From NCBI GenBank assembly GCA_900088475.1, contig FLMG01002918.1, forward strand, positions 64,289 through 82,399: a DNA stretch of 18,111 nucleotides, read 5' to 3'. The position numbers and the translations under genes were made by a program. Shown here piece after piece: positions 1-8,937 of the stretch; the stretch's first letter is position 1; each line of letters opens with the position of its first letter. Below the pieces are notes generated by a model. The model was not told the DNA's origin and searched no databases. It saw nothing but the letters and a program-made list of their open reading frames with translations. This DNA is from Hyphochytrium catenoides (lineage: Eukaryota > Sar > Hyphochytriomycetes > Hyphochytriales > Hyphochytriaceae).

Positions 1-247
1 GAGAGAGAGAGAGAGAGAGAGAGAGCAAGGGATGGGGAAATCGAGAGACGAAGAGTGAGGGTAATATTGAGAGAAAGATAGACATAGACCGAGTTGAATG
101 GATAGACGGAGGAGAGAGACAGAGAGAGAGGAAATTAGACGGAACAAGAGTAGAGCAAAGAGCCAAAAGAATTATCCAAGATAGAGAAAGGAAAGCACTG
201 GTTTCTTTCCTTTCTCTTTGTCTCTCTTCTCTCTTTACAGTCCGTAC

Positions 248-1005
248 CTCTCTGGCGCCAGCAAAGAGACAATCTCTGAGTCTCTTTGGCGTCTGAAGTC
301 TCTCCTGTCTCTTTTTCTCTTCCTCCTCTCCTCTCGTTAGCATAGAGCTCAACCACTCTTCCCGCCGCTGCTCCGCCTAAGAACAACAATGCAAGAGAAA
401 ATAGAGCGGGGAGAGTAAAGCAATAAGGAAAGAGACCGAAAGTCAGTGAGAGAGACTTGTTGGAGAGAGAGGGAGAGAGAACGAGACCGAGAGAGAGAGA
501 AGAGAGAGCGAGAGAAGAGAGCAAGAGAGCGAGATCCGAGAGACTGAGAGAATTGAGAGAGGAAGGACCGAGACGATAAAGGGTAACTCACAGCGTTCAC
601 TTGGAGAGAAGCCGAGATGCACAGCCTTTTTGTCTTCCTTTTCTCCTTTGAATCCTTAGCTTGGGCGGAGGGAGGAGGAGAGAACCGCTTGTCGCTTTCC
701 ACCCAGGTTTCGTTCTCTCTCTCCTCTTCTGCTCCTCCAGCTTTTGGTTCCTCTCCCTCTATCTTTTCCTCTCTCTGTTTCACTTCTATGTTGTCCTGGT
801 TCGAACCAGATGAGAGAGAACTGACCGGAGCAAGAGAGGAAGCAGCAGCAGTTGGAGAAGGAAAAGACGCCTCTTCTCTTGGTGTCTCTTCTCTGTGGCT
901 CTCTCTCTTTTCTCCGTTCTCTCCTGTCCTTTTGCTACTCCCCGAGACTGGAGAAAGAAGAGGACAAGGTTCAAAGTAAAGCTGCCGCACCAAACGCCCT
1001 AGGAG
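248..1005 (-). CDS. Partial gene, two phase-consistent candidate exons, unknown family
   Basis: Two minus-strand islands look like internal exons. The first, 1005-592, is 138 codons. It follows a strong acceptor (pyrimidine tract then TGCAG) and ends at GTGAGT. The second, 376-248, is 43 codons. It follows TTGTTGTTCTTAG and ends at GTACGG. Both begin and end in phase 0, so they join without a break. The first encodes a hydrophilic Ser/Pro/Glu/Lys-rich segment starting LLGRLVRQLYFEPCP. The second encodes AEQRREEWLSSMLTRGEEEE followed by a basic stretch, suggestive of a coiled coil. I recognise no domain. No start or stop codon is identified, so the gene would extend both ways; it could be the 3' part of the candidate at 1799-4092, but no linking exon was found. 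GA-rich composition raises the chance of a false frame. Confidence 0.4.
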
Positions 1006-1798
1006 CTGCAGAGCAAGAGAGAGAGAGAAGAACAGAGATGAAGAAGGGATGAAAAGGAGAGAGAAGAGAAAGAGAGAAAGTGAAGATGGGGAGAAAAGAG
1101 AGAAAGAGAATAATTATGGGGGAGAGAAAGGAAAAGAGTTAAAAGGAATGACAATGGCTTTGGGATAAAAGGATGGGAACATGACAATGGAGAGAGAGAA
1201 AAGAGGACGATGAGCATGGTGGTGCCAGAAACGATGGGTAGATATCTGTGCGTGTGAGGAATCCAAAGAAGAGACAGAGAAGAGAGAGCCGGAAAGCGAG
1301 AGCGAGAAAGACTTAGAGAGACACAAGCGAGAGAGAGAGACACGGAAAGACAAAGAGAGAGAGGAAGACGGAGAGAGACAGAGAATGGCAGCGTCGGCTG
1401 ACCTCTTTCTTTCGGCCTGGGTGTAGATCCCTCTGACTCTCTCTAAAGAGCGCGGGAAGAGCGTTCACCGATATTTCCAAGAAATAGACTGTGGAGCTGG
1501 CAGGCTCATAGGCGCACACTAGCAATCCTCTAGCGTGACGACAGAGAGAAAGAGAAAGAGAGACAGAGACAGAGAGAGAGAGAGGGGAGAGAGTCACAAA
1601 GTGTGAAAAGCTAGAAAGAGAACAACTGGAGAGATCAGGAACAGAGTAGAAAGAGGATGCAGAAGAGGTGTTGGCCGAGAGGTAGGTAGTGGCGCAGATG
1701 CGTCTCTAGGGACCTAACCTGGCTCTTATTCATGTCTTTCTCTCTCTCTCTCTCTCCTCTCCCTCTCATTTCCTCCTAGTTTCTTCTTCCTCTCTTAC

Positions 1799-2808
1799 CT
1801 CTCGCCCTTGAGCCCCTGTCCGTACACTCTGCCATAAATCCCTCCTGTTCCAAGCAGGGAGAGGATGACATAAGTGTCAGACACGATGGCGCCACATTGC
1901 AGCAGGAGCTCAGGGGAAGAGGGAGAAGTGGCTGTCTCTATGCTTGTCTTCTCTTTCTCCTCTTCTGCAGCAACCGCCAGTGACCTCGAGAATCGTTGCT
2001 TCCATTCTCTGTTCATTAGAATCAAAGGCGCGGTGTCAGAGGGTTTCGTTGCGCAGGAAGAGAAGGGGAGAAGAAAGAAAAGAGGAGGAGAGAAAGAGAG
2101 AGAGAGAGGGCAGGCTTAGAGAGCCAAACGAAGGAGAAGAGTGATGAAGGAAAATGGGCTCCCCAAAAAGCCTAGTCCTCAACTAAAAATTGGATAGAAG
2201 TAGAAAGAAGGATCGGAAGAGGAGAGCGAGACAGATCGCTCAGGGAAGAGAAAACAGAGGGTGAAGGAGGACGATCAATTGCCTATAATTGTGGAGGAAA
2301 GGGAGAGCGAGAGAGAAAAAAGAGAAAAGAGAGAGAGAGAGAGCGAGAGAGAGAGCGAGAGAGTTAGCGAGAGAGATAGAGAGGGAGAGAAAGAGAGAGA
2401 GAGAGATGACAGACGAGAGATAGGACAAGACATAAATTTCCATTAAGGCCCACAGACCTGGCCCATCGCCATCTCTTTCTCTTCGTCGTTGCTGCAGGTA
2501 CTATCCTCGTCTCTCTCTCACGTCTCTCGTTCTCTCTTTTGGATAAAAGGAAGAGACTGTCAGAGGACGGTAGCTCTATCATCAGCAGACAAAATGAGAA
2601 AAACTTCTGCCTACCCGTTGTGAAAGAGGGAAGAGGGCGAGAGAGAAGAAGGAGAGAGAGAGCCGTTGTTGCCCTCTCTTTCTCCTTCTTTCCTTGCTCC
2701 TCTGGGACGAAGAAGGTCTTCGTAATATCGATCGAGATGCTGCTCGTGATCACGGTCGAGGAGCGGTTCTTTCCACTGCATAGAGAGCTGTATTAATTGA
2801 GGGAAGGT

Positions 2809-2846
<38 letters not shown>

Positions 2847-2950
2847 CCGAGACGGAGAGAGAGAGATGAAGGGTCAGCGATGCGCAGAAGGAAGTGGCTT
2901 CATGGACATTAAGGTTTTAGAGGAGATTTGTGCTTAAGTCTGCCAGGCCG

Positions 2951-2993
<43 letters not shown>

Positions 2994-3769
2994 CTGAGAT
3001 GAAGAGAGAGAACGGCAAAAAGAAGAAGAAAAGAAATTGCAGGCGAGAAATGAGCTAGAAACAACGAGTATTTAGGCAGATTCAGCTTTACAGGAGAGAG
3101 AGCAGCGCGAAAGGGGGAAAGAGAAGAGAGCGAGCGAGACAGATAGAGTTAGCGAGAGAGAGAGAGAGAGAAGGAAAGAAGTCTATAGTGCCAGTTGCAG
3201 TTACCTCTTTGTCAACATTAAGCGGCATGACAGGCACTTCATCTCCTCGAGACCTTTTGAAGAGTAGAGGGAACTGGAGGCGTCGGTAGTGGGGAGACCG
3301 GGGAGAGAGGGAAGAGGACTCTCTCTCTTCTCTCTCCCATCTCTCCTCTCCCCTCCTGTCTTCTCCCGATTCCTTAAGCTTTACTATGGACTCCACTCCA
3401 ACGTGGGCCTGGCCTTGCGCGCTGAGAAAAAGTTTGGGCCTCACCAGCTCCTTGGAGAGAGAGAGGGAGGTATGGATGAGCGAAAAGAGAAAGAAGAGAA
3501 AGAAGAAGACAAAGAGCAAAGTTAAAAAGAGAGAGAGAAATTGAGAAAGAGAGAGAAAGCAAAAAAGAGTGAGAGAGAGAAAAAAAAAGAGAGAGAGAGA
3601 AAGCGATTGAGAGAGTTGCGGAGGGGACAGTATGAGGACAGAGACATGTGCGGAAAGGAAGAGAGTGTAATAGAGACCGAGATAATAAAGAAACAAGCGA
3701 TAGTTCCAGAGAAAGAGAGTGAGAGAGAAAGAGAGTGAGAGAGACAGACAAGGAGGAGAGAGAGAGCAC

Positions 3770-3801
<32 letters not shown>

Positions 3802-4092
3802 GAAGAAAGAAGGAAAGAAAGGGAGCGTGACGACAGGTAGTGAATAACAAAGCAAATAAAGAAAAGACAGGGCGGGAGAGCTAAGAGACCGAGAAACAGG
3901 GAACGTGTGTGTGAGATAGGGAAGAAAGAAAGAGAGAGAGAGAGAAAGAAAGAGAACGAGCCATATCATGGTCCCAACTAACCGTGCCACGAGTGTTTGA
4001 AAGAAAAGCGGCGGGTGATGAGGAGAAAGAGCTGTCACTTCTCTCTTGGGGCGGAGGAGAGAGAAAGCGGGTGAAGGCTCCCGCAGCAGCAT
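1799..4092 (-). CDS. Partial gene, five phase-consistent candidate exons, unknown family
   Basis: Five minus-strand islands join in frame through GT-AG sites: 4092-3983, 3421-3385, 3273-3205, 2775-2615 and 2008-1799. The putative start is an ATG with A at -3 (MLLREPSPAFSLLRPKRE). Later pieces include VPVMPLNVDKE joined to WKEPLLDRDHEQHLDRYYED, then an acidic/Ser-rich stretch, ending near DTYVILSLLGTGGIYGRVY at a GTAAGA donor, phase 2. About 195 residues are recovered and the 3' end is missing. The last piece weakly recalls a kinase glycine-rich loop, but the glycine spacing is wrong and no following Val-Ala-x-Lys exon was found, so I assign no function. The acceptor at 2009 lacks a good pyrimidine tract. 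Introns of 111 to 606 bases are largely CT-rich in the sense strand. The initiating exon could lie further upstream. Confidence 0.35.
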
Positions 4093-5044
4093 GTTTCTGA
4101 GGAGAGAGAGAGAGAGAAAAGGAGAAAGGACGAGGGATAGGAAGAAGGGAGACGGCAGAGTCCGAAGCATTGTTCTCTCTCTCTTCAAACTCCATCCTCT
4201 CTCTCAATAGTGGGGCGTCTCTCTCTTCTTGATCATCCGGGAGCTGCGCCCTCCCTCTCCTTCCAGCCAACGCGACCAGTTCCCCTGCGCGAGGCCACGA
4301 ATTGGAAGCGTTTCTCTCTCTCTCTTGACTCTCTTCCTCATCGTCTCCTCCTTTCTCTCTCCCGCGCGGGCTCGCTCTCTCTCTTTGTGGGCTTCTCTGT
4401 TGCTTCCTTCTGGCGGCCTGAAGACCGGACCCGGCCGCGGCGGAAGAGGAGGAGAGAGACGCCATTGTAGAGGACAGGGAAGGAAATGAGAGAGAGAAAC
4501 AGAGAGAGAAAGAGAACAAGAGACGTTCCTTACTGTCCCCGGTGGAGCGGTTCTCTAGCTACCATCATCTCTCCCTTCGCTCTCTCTAGCTTTTCTCTCT
4601 CTTCTACCTCTCGATCTCTACAACCCCGGAGGTCCGTGGAACTTTTAGCTATTCGTTTCTCCATAATTAATCTCTCCCTCCTCTCTCTCTCTCCTTCTCT
4701 CTTCCTCTCTCGCGCGCGTTGTTAGAGAGCTCTCTCTGTCTCTTTTTATCTCTCTCTCTCCCTCGATCTCTCCTCTCTTTCTCTCTTCACCTTACTCGAC
4801 CCCTTCTTCCATCCTATAATAAGCGGTCTATCCTTCCTCCAGATGAGACTCTCTCTTTATGTCTCTGTCTCTGCTGCCCTCCTGTCCCTTAACTCTCTCT
4901 ATGATGTGCCTCTCATTTGGCGGGTCTCTCTTTGTCCTAACCACGAATCCATCTCTCTTTCTCTCTCACTTCTTGTTGCTGACGATAATGAGCAACCTCC
5001 TGCTCCTCCTCCTCGTCTGTGTCTCTTTTTCCTTCCCTCATCAT
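4093..5044 (-). other. Possible upstream coding islands on the minus strand
   Basis: Two islands could be 5' exons of the gene below, or separate small genes. At 5044-4942 two tandem ATGs open a Glu/Gln/Arg-rich frame containing EEEQEVAHYRQQQE, ending at a possible GTTAGG donor. At 4465 an ATG in good context (ACAATGG) opens a frame beginning MASLSSSSAAAGSGLQAARR. It stays open to 3881 but becomes Ser/Leu repeat after about residue 115. No phase-consistent join from either to the exon at 4092 was found. Bases 4540-4840 between them are CT-rich with no coding signal that I see. Confidence 0.2.
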
Positions 5045-5892
5045 GAGCAGCACCAAGAAGAGAGAGGAGAGAGTAAGAGAAAGAGAGAAGAGAGAGAACA
5101 AAGAGAGAGAGCGAGAGCGAGAGCGAGAGAGAGAGAGAGAGAGAGAGAGAAAGAAAGAAAGAAAGAGAGCTCTCGATTTTTATCTCAAAAAAAAGCTCAG
5201 TTGCCAGCACGGTGGAGGGACAATGAAACGCTAGTGCCTCAGGGGGGATCCATATTACAAATCAAGTCTTCTACTTAAGACTAATTCTGAACTAGCATAT
5301 TTTGTGCAGCCAGAATCACGGATATCCGAAAGGACGTGAAGAGACAAAGAGTCCAGAGACTCAAGAGAGGGAGCTGACAGAGCAAGAGACAGAGTGCGCA
5401 GACGATGGAGGTTAGACGCAGGGTAGACAGGAATATATACGAGTGCACTAGCAACTGTGAGCAAAGTGCAAGAGAAAGCAACAATTGCAGGCAACACAGT
5501 GCGATGTGAGATCTCAAAGCAGATCTTTTGCATGATAGACCTAAACAGGAAAGCCAAGCCATGACTGACCGAGTAAGAAGGAGTGACTTCAATTAGCAAA
5601 CTTGGAGGAAGAGATAGGAGGGCATTCTGAGCTTATAGATGAGCAAGGAGTAGAGAGGCAGGCACTTGCGTGCATAGCTTTCAGCTTTTTAACTTAGAAG
5701 GACAAAAAGTCAGAACTACTCTTGCCCAGAGAGAACAGAAACTCTCGCTGATTGTTGGCCTCAGGCTCTCTTTCGATCGTTTTGAGACAGAAGCGACATC
5801 TTCCAATGCCATCCTCACTACTGCCCTTCCCCTCTTCTCTTTCTTCCTGTCCGCTCTCTTCCCTCCTCTCTTCCTCCTTTTCTGCTCCTAGT
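5045..5892. other. Intergenic region, GA tract then mixed sequence
   Basis: After a GA-rich tract (to about 5175) the composition becomes normal. Two overlapping minus-strand frames are open at 5255-5599, both rich in Leu/Ser/Val. Neither shows a recognisable domain, and two frames open at once is typical of CT-biased DNA. The segment next to 5893 should hold the 3' untranslated region of the cytochrome c1 gene. No AATAAA-type signal was seen close to the stop. Confidence 0.5.
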
Positions 5893-7016
5893 CTAGTTGA
5901 AGTACTCAATCTTGCGGTGCTTGATGGGTGCCCAGCGCAGTCTCTTATAATAACCGCTGAGAGCAAGCAGGGCAATCAGACCCACAGCCCACTTGGCACC
6001 GCTCTTCTTCCTATCTTCAGCCTCAGGCTCAGCCGCCCAAGCTAGGAAAGCTGAGACGTCCTTTGCCATCTGTGAGGTGGTGCAAGGAGTGCCGTCTTCA
6101 TACTCCAGCTGGCCGTCCTGCAACTGCCGTTCCATGGCAATAGCTCCTCCAGGGAAGTAAGGGTTATAGTACTGGCCTTCCATAAAGGTACGGCCTGCAG
6201 GAGGCTCTACATAGCCAGTGAGAAGAGCAAAAAGATAGTCTGCGCCTGCATGGCGAGCCTTCACCATCAGAGAGAGATCAGGAGGAAGAGCACCCCCGTT
6301 AGCAGCACGGGCAGCCTGTTCGTTGGGGTAAGGGCTGGGGAGACGATCTGAGAGCTTGCCAGGGCGCTCGAACATTTCACCTGGTGACCGATGATACAGA
6401 GAGGAAAAAGGGATCAGCAAGGAAGTTCGATAACCCAAAAAAAGGGAGAGAGGAGAAAAAAGACTTTGTCAGAAGAAAAGCAAGGATAGCAAAGAGCAAG
6501 AGACAGGAGAAAAAAGAGCCATAGAATGCGGGGCTAACGCATGGGGACTCACCGTTGGAGTCAGGACCGTCCACGACATCCACATCTGCGGCAATTTTCT
6601 TCATTTCCTCCTCACTGTGAGTGACGCCCACCAGATTTCTGAAACAAATCCGGCTCAAACTGTAACCCCGCAACCCCAAAGAAAGAGACAGAGAAGGAAT
6701 CCGAGAGAAGAGCCAGCGCATCAATGGCAGGAGCAGAAGAAGAGGGGCGCGTCAGTCAATAAAGCGATGGCGATACCCAGGGCGACAAAACTTGACGCAC
6801 TCACCTGTGGCAGCTCGCGCATACTTCACGGTATACTTGGTAACCTCTTCGCAGAGAGGCGTGATCGTAGGCAGAGAGAGGACCCTGGTGGTCAAAGCCA
6901 TAGTGAGGGCTGGGAACGGCGTCAGAGCTTGCATACGCAACACCGCCAAGCATGCCTCCAGCCACGAGCACAGCCCCAGCGGCGGGCTTGGCCTTTGCAG
7001 CGATCTGCCTAATCAT
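5893..7016 (-). CDS. CYC1: Cytochrome c1, mitochondrial complex III haem subunit (3 exons)
   Basis: This is the membrane-anchored c-type cytochrome of the ubiquinol-cytochrome c reductase, which passes electrons from the Rieske protein to cytochrome c at the intermembrane-space face of the inner mitochondrial membrane. Exons are 7016-6805, 6659-6553 and 6380-5893; introns of 145 and 172 bases have GTGAGT donors and CAG acceptors. The joined frame gives 268 residues. Residues 1-29 form a short basic then hydrophobic bipartite presequence. The haem motif CASCH is at 66-70. Family blocks follow: FRNLVGVTHSEEEM, RPGKLSDRLPSPYPNEQAAR, ALPPDLSLMVKARH and NPYFPGGAIAM, with M189 the expected axial ligand. 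A C-terminal membrane anchor lies at about 237-251, with a basic tail ending IEYFN. A TAG in frame just upstream fixes the start. Intron 1 interrupts the serine codon right after the haem histidine. Confidence 0.97.
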
Positions 7017-7032
7017 GGCTATATAATGCTAA

Positions 7033-7197
7033 CTGTGGAGAAGAGAGAGAAGCTCTTAGAGTTTAAGAACCAGCAGCTTTAGCGAGCTAAATAAAGAGGA
7101 AGCGGTACGTCATTCCACACAGGGGCGCCCAATAGAGAAGGATGGTGGTGGAGAAGGAAAGCCAGAGAGAGAGATTGTAAAAGGCAAAGGATCTTAC
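7033..7197 (-). other. Probable 5' untranslated intron of cytochrome c1 gene
   Basis: Read on the minus strand, a strong donor (GCCAGAG then GTAAGATCC) at 7197 is followed 165 bases later by an acceptor with a long pyrimidine tract (CTCTCTTCTCCACAG) ending at 7033, only 16 bases before the ATG at 7016. The sequence between the acceptor and the ATG carries an in-frame TAG, so this intron would lie wholly in the leader. Inferred from splice-site strength; no transcript is available. Confidence 0.6.
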
Positions 7198-7391
7198 CTC
7201 TGGCAAGCACTGCGCTAGACTAGAAAGACTGATTCTTGTCCTGTGCACTGCGCTATGCCCGTGCAGTGCAACGAAGGAAGCTTTGAAGTTTTGAGAAAGA
7301 GACTTTGAAGCTTCAGATTGGCTGACCAGACTCGTCTAGTCCGTGCCGTGTCTCCCTCACCTCTTTCACCTCCTTTGCTTTCTCTTCGCTT

Positions 7392-7392
7392 G

Positions 7393-7438
<46 letters not shown>

Positions 7439-7460
7439 CTTCTCTCTCTCTCTCTCTTTC
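7392..7460. repeat. CT microsatellite upstream of cytochrome c1
   Basis: Nearly pure CT dinucleotides interrupted by TTT at intervals of about 12 bases. It sits about 200 bases upstream of the inferred leader exon of the cytochrome c1 gene. GAGA-type promoter elements are known in some eukaryotes; a regulatory role here is only inference. Confidence 0.85.
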
Positions 7461-7906
7461 CCCCAAGTTCTATCTCTCTTTTCCTCACGCAAAATCACGT
7501 AACCCTATCTATCCTATCACTCTTTCTCTCACCTGTTGCGTCTATTGTCTCGCTCTGTCTATCCTGACTCTGACTCTGTCTCGAAGAAGCGTCTCCCCTC
7601 TCTGTCTCCCTGCGGACTCTCCCCTCGGCCATTCCATGCCTGGACATCCACCTCCAGCTTCCCTCCCGCCACCTCACCCACCTACTGACTGGCAGTAGTA
7701 ATACAGTAATATACATAATTAAAGCCTTGGGATGGCTAATAATAAGGCCTGAAAGTGTTACGTACTGTATTCCAGCTTTGCTCGCAAAACTCCGCAAAAG
7801 TGTAGCTCGAAATACAGTGATTAATATTTCACGAAATCTATTTATTGAAGATGTGAATCTGAAGAGTGCAGATTTCCACTCCAAAAGAAAGCCGATGACA
7901 GAGCTT

Positions 7907-8736
7907 CAGCATAATAAATCTGCAGCTCGTCGCTCGCTTATTCTGCTTCAGAACAGCAAAGGACGAGCGCCGCAATAGATATGCAACTCGGACCTCGGTG
8001 CCCGTATGGTAGAGGCCAATGATGACAGAACGTTTATAGTCTAGAAGTCGCATTCAAATTAGAAATAGCTTACTGAGAGAGCTTTCATCAGGATACTCTG
8101 AGATGCGCTCCACTAAACGGAAGAGCCCAAGGCCAAGGAGGATAGGAGCTTCTAGATTAGATCATTAGATCTGGGACTGTTTGACCCTACTTTAGAAAAT
8201 CAAGTGACAGAGATCCACCATAATCCTGTACTCGTTCCTTTCCAATTGTAAACGCCAACACAGAGGGTCACAACAGAGAAACAACTAGCATCTAGTCTTG
8301 AGAAAAAGAGCCAATGAAAGCACTTCACCCATGGATCTGCAACTCGGTTCCCCTGTGTCAGGGCCAGGACCAAGCTTCGCAATAGATCTGAACCTCGCTT
8401 TCCCATGAAATGCCACTAAATAGATTTCAGACACATATCAAGGCCAAAGTGCATTCCACCAACCCAATGAAAGGTAAGAATTGACAATAAGAGACGATAG
8501 CTGCAACGGCTACAGAGGAGCTCCAGAAGCTGTCAGACCCATTGCAAGCGCGTACAGCTATCATCTAAAGGTCATAATCTCTTCTTGCTGTTCACAGCCT
8601 GGAAACCGGGTAGGGCAGGGACACTTTGCATAGTCCTAGCGACGAGAGGTATTATGACAAGAAATTCTTCCTGTCTTCTCAACAACATAACGTGAGCGAA
8701 CTGGTGAGATACGCACTCATTAGGCTTCAGAATAGT
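7907..8736 (+). repeat. Two diverged copies of a short repeat
   Basis: The segments near 7907-7957 and 8683-8736 are related. When translated in open plus-strand frames both read Q-H-N-x-S ... L-I-x-L-Q-N-S, and at the DNA level both contain cttcagaa(c/t)ag and c(a/g)(g/a)cataa. A second short theme, a variant of gat(c/a)tgcaactcgg, occurs near 7976, 8334 and 8384, the last two about 50 bases apart. The copies are too diverged to define ends. They could be remnants of an old mobile element or of a duplicated exon. Confidence 0.35.
8346..8371 (+). other. Hairpin-forming sequence
   Basis: GGTTCCCCTG and CAGGG...GGACC can pair around a TGT loop to give a stem of ten pairs (one G-T) with a three-base CCA bulge. 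It lies in non-coding DNA downstream of the SNARE gene. No RNA family is recognised; it may be chance. Confidence 0.3.
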
Positions 8737-8937
8737 CTCTCCTTTGTTAGTCTTCAACTGTCCACAGTTTCGTCCGGGACCATAGTCGCAAGACCACGCT
8801 CTCTTCAAGTTGTCCTCTTCTATGTGTATGTGGAGTATATGGTGGCCAACTTCTCACGATAGATCATAACGAAGACGATCGCTATATAGTACATTAGGAC
8901 TGGGCTTATACTCTCACCCACGACTGCTAATATCCCG

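Larger units (their letters stand above)
1..5200. repeat. GA/CT low-complexity region with switching purine strand
   Basis: Most of this stretch is GA- or CT-rich imperfect simple repeat. The plus strand is purine-rich at about 1-165, 385-600, 950-1395, 1520-1670, 2050-2420, 2800-3180 and 3440-3960. It is pyrimidine-rich at about 200-330, 620-790, 870-945, 1735-1830, 2465-2545 and 4540-5040. Pure GA runs are seen at 1-25, 2817-2844 and 2957-2991. The repeat removes stop codons, so long open frames made of Ser/Leu or Arg/Glu appear on both strands; composition alone explains them. Islands of higher complexity sit between the tracts, and some look like exons (listed separately). Such tracts are known to be able to form triplex DNA; any role here is inference. 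Confidence 0.9.
7198..8937. other. Intergenic region between R-SNARE and cytochrome c1 genes
   Basis: Both flanking genes read leftward, so this stretch should hold the 3' untranslated region of the SNARE gene and the promoter of the cytochrome c1 gene. A CT-rich tract occupies about 7340-7680. From about 7690 the DNA is AT-richer. Open frames at 7727-7978 and 8626-8862 (plus) lack an ATG start near their beginning and have no recognisable domain, although they share a short related segment (see repeat entry). Nothing convincing as a gene is seen. Confidence 0.5.

Noticed and set aside
797-808. TGGTTCGAACCA, resembling a tRNA T-arm box
   Set aside because: It is a short palindrome without a matching A box, acceptor stem or anticodon arm on either strand.
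1799-1900. Possible protein kinase glycine-rich loop (LLGTGGIYGRVY)
   Set aside because: The glycine spacing has one residue too many for GxGxxG, and no following exon with the conserved lysine or other kinase motifs was found.
3088-4188. Continuous 366-codon minus-strand frame rich in Ser and Leu
   Set aside because: Most of it is translated CT repeat. Parts were kept only where splice signals and mixed composition supported an exon.
5255-5599. Two overlapping hydrophobic minus-strand frames
   Set aside because: Two frames open together over CT-biased DNA with Leu/Ser composition and no splice or domain support.
7318-7698. Plus-strand 126-codon frame over the CT microsatellite
   Set aside because: Composition is Ser/Leu/Pro from CT and CCT repeats. 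It begins without an ATG in good context.
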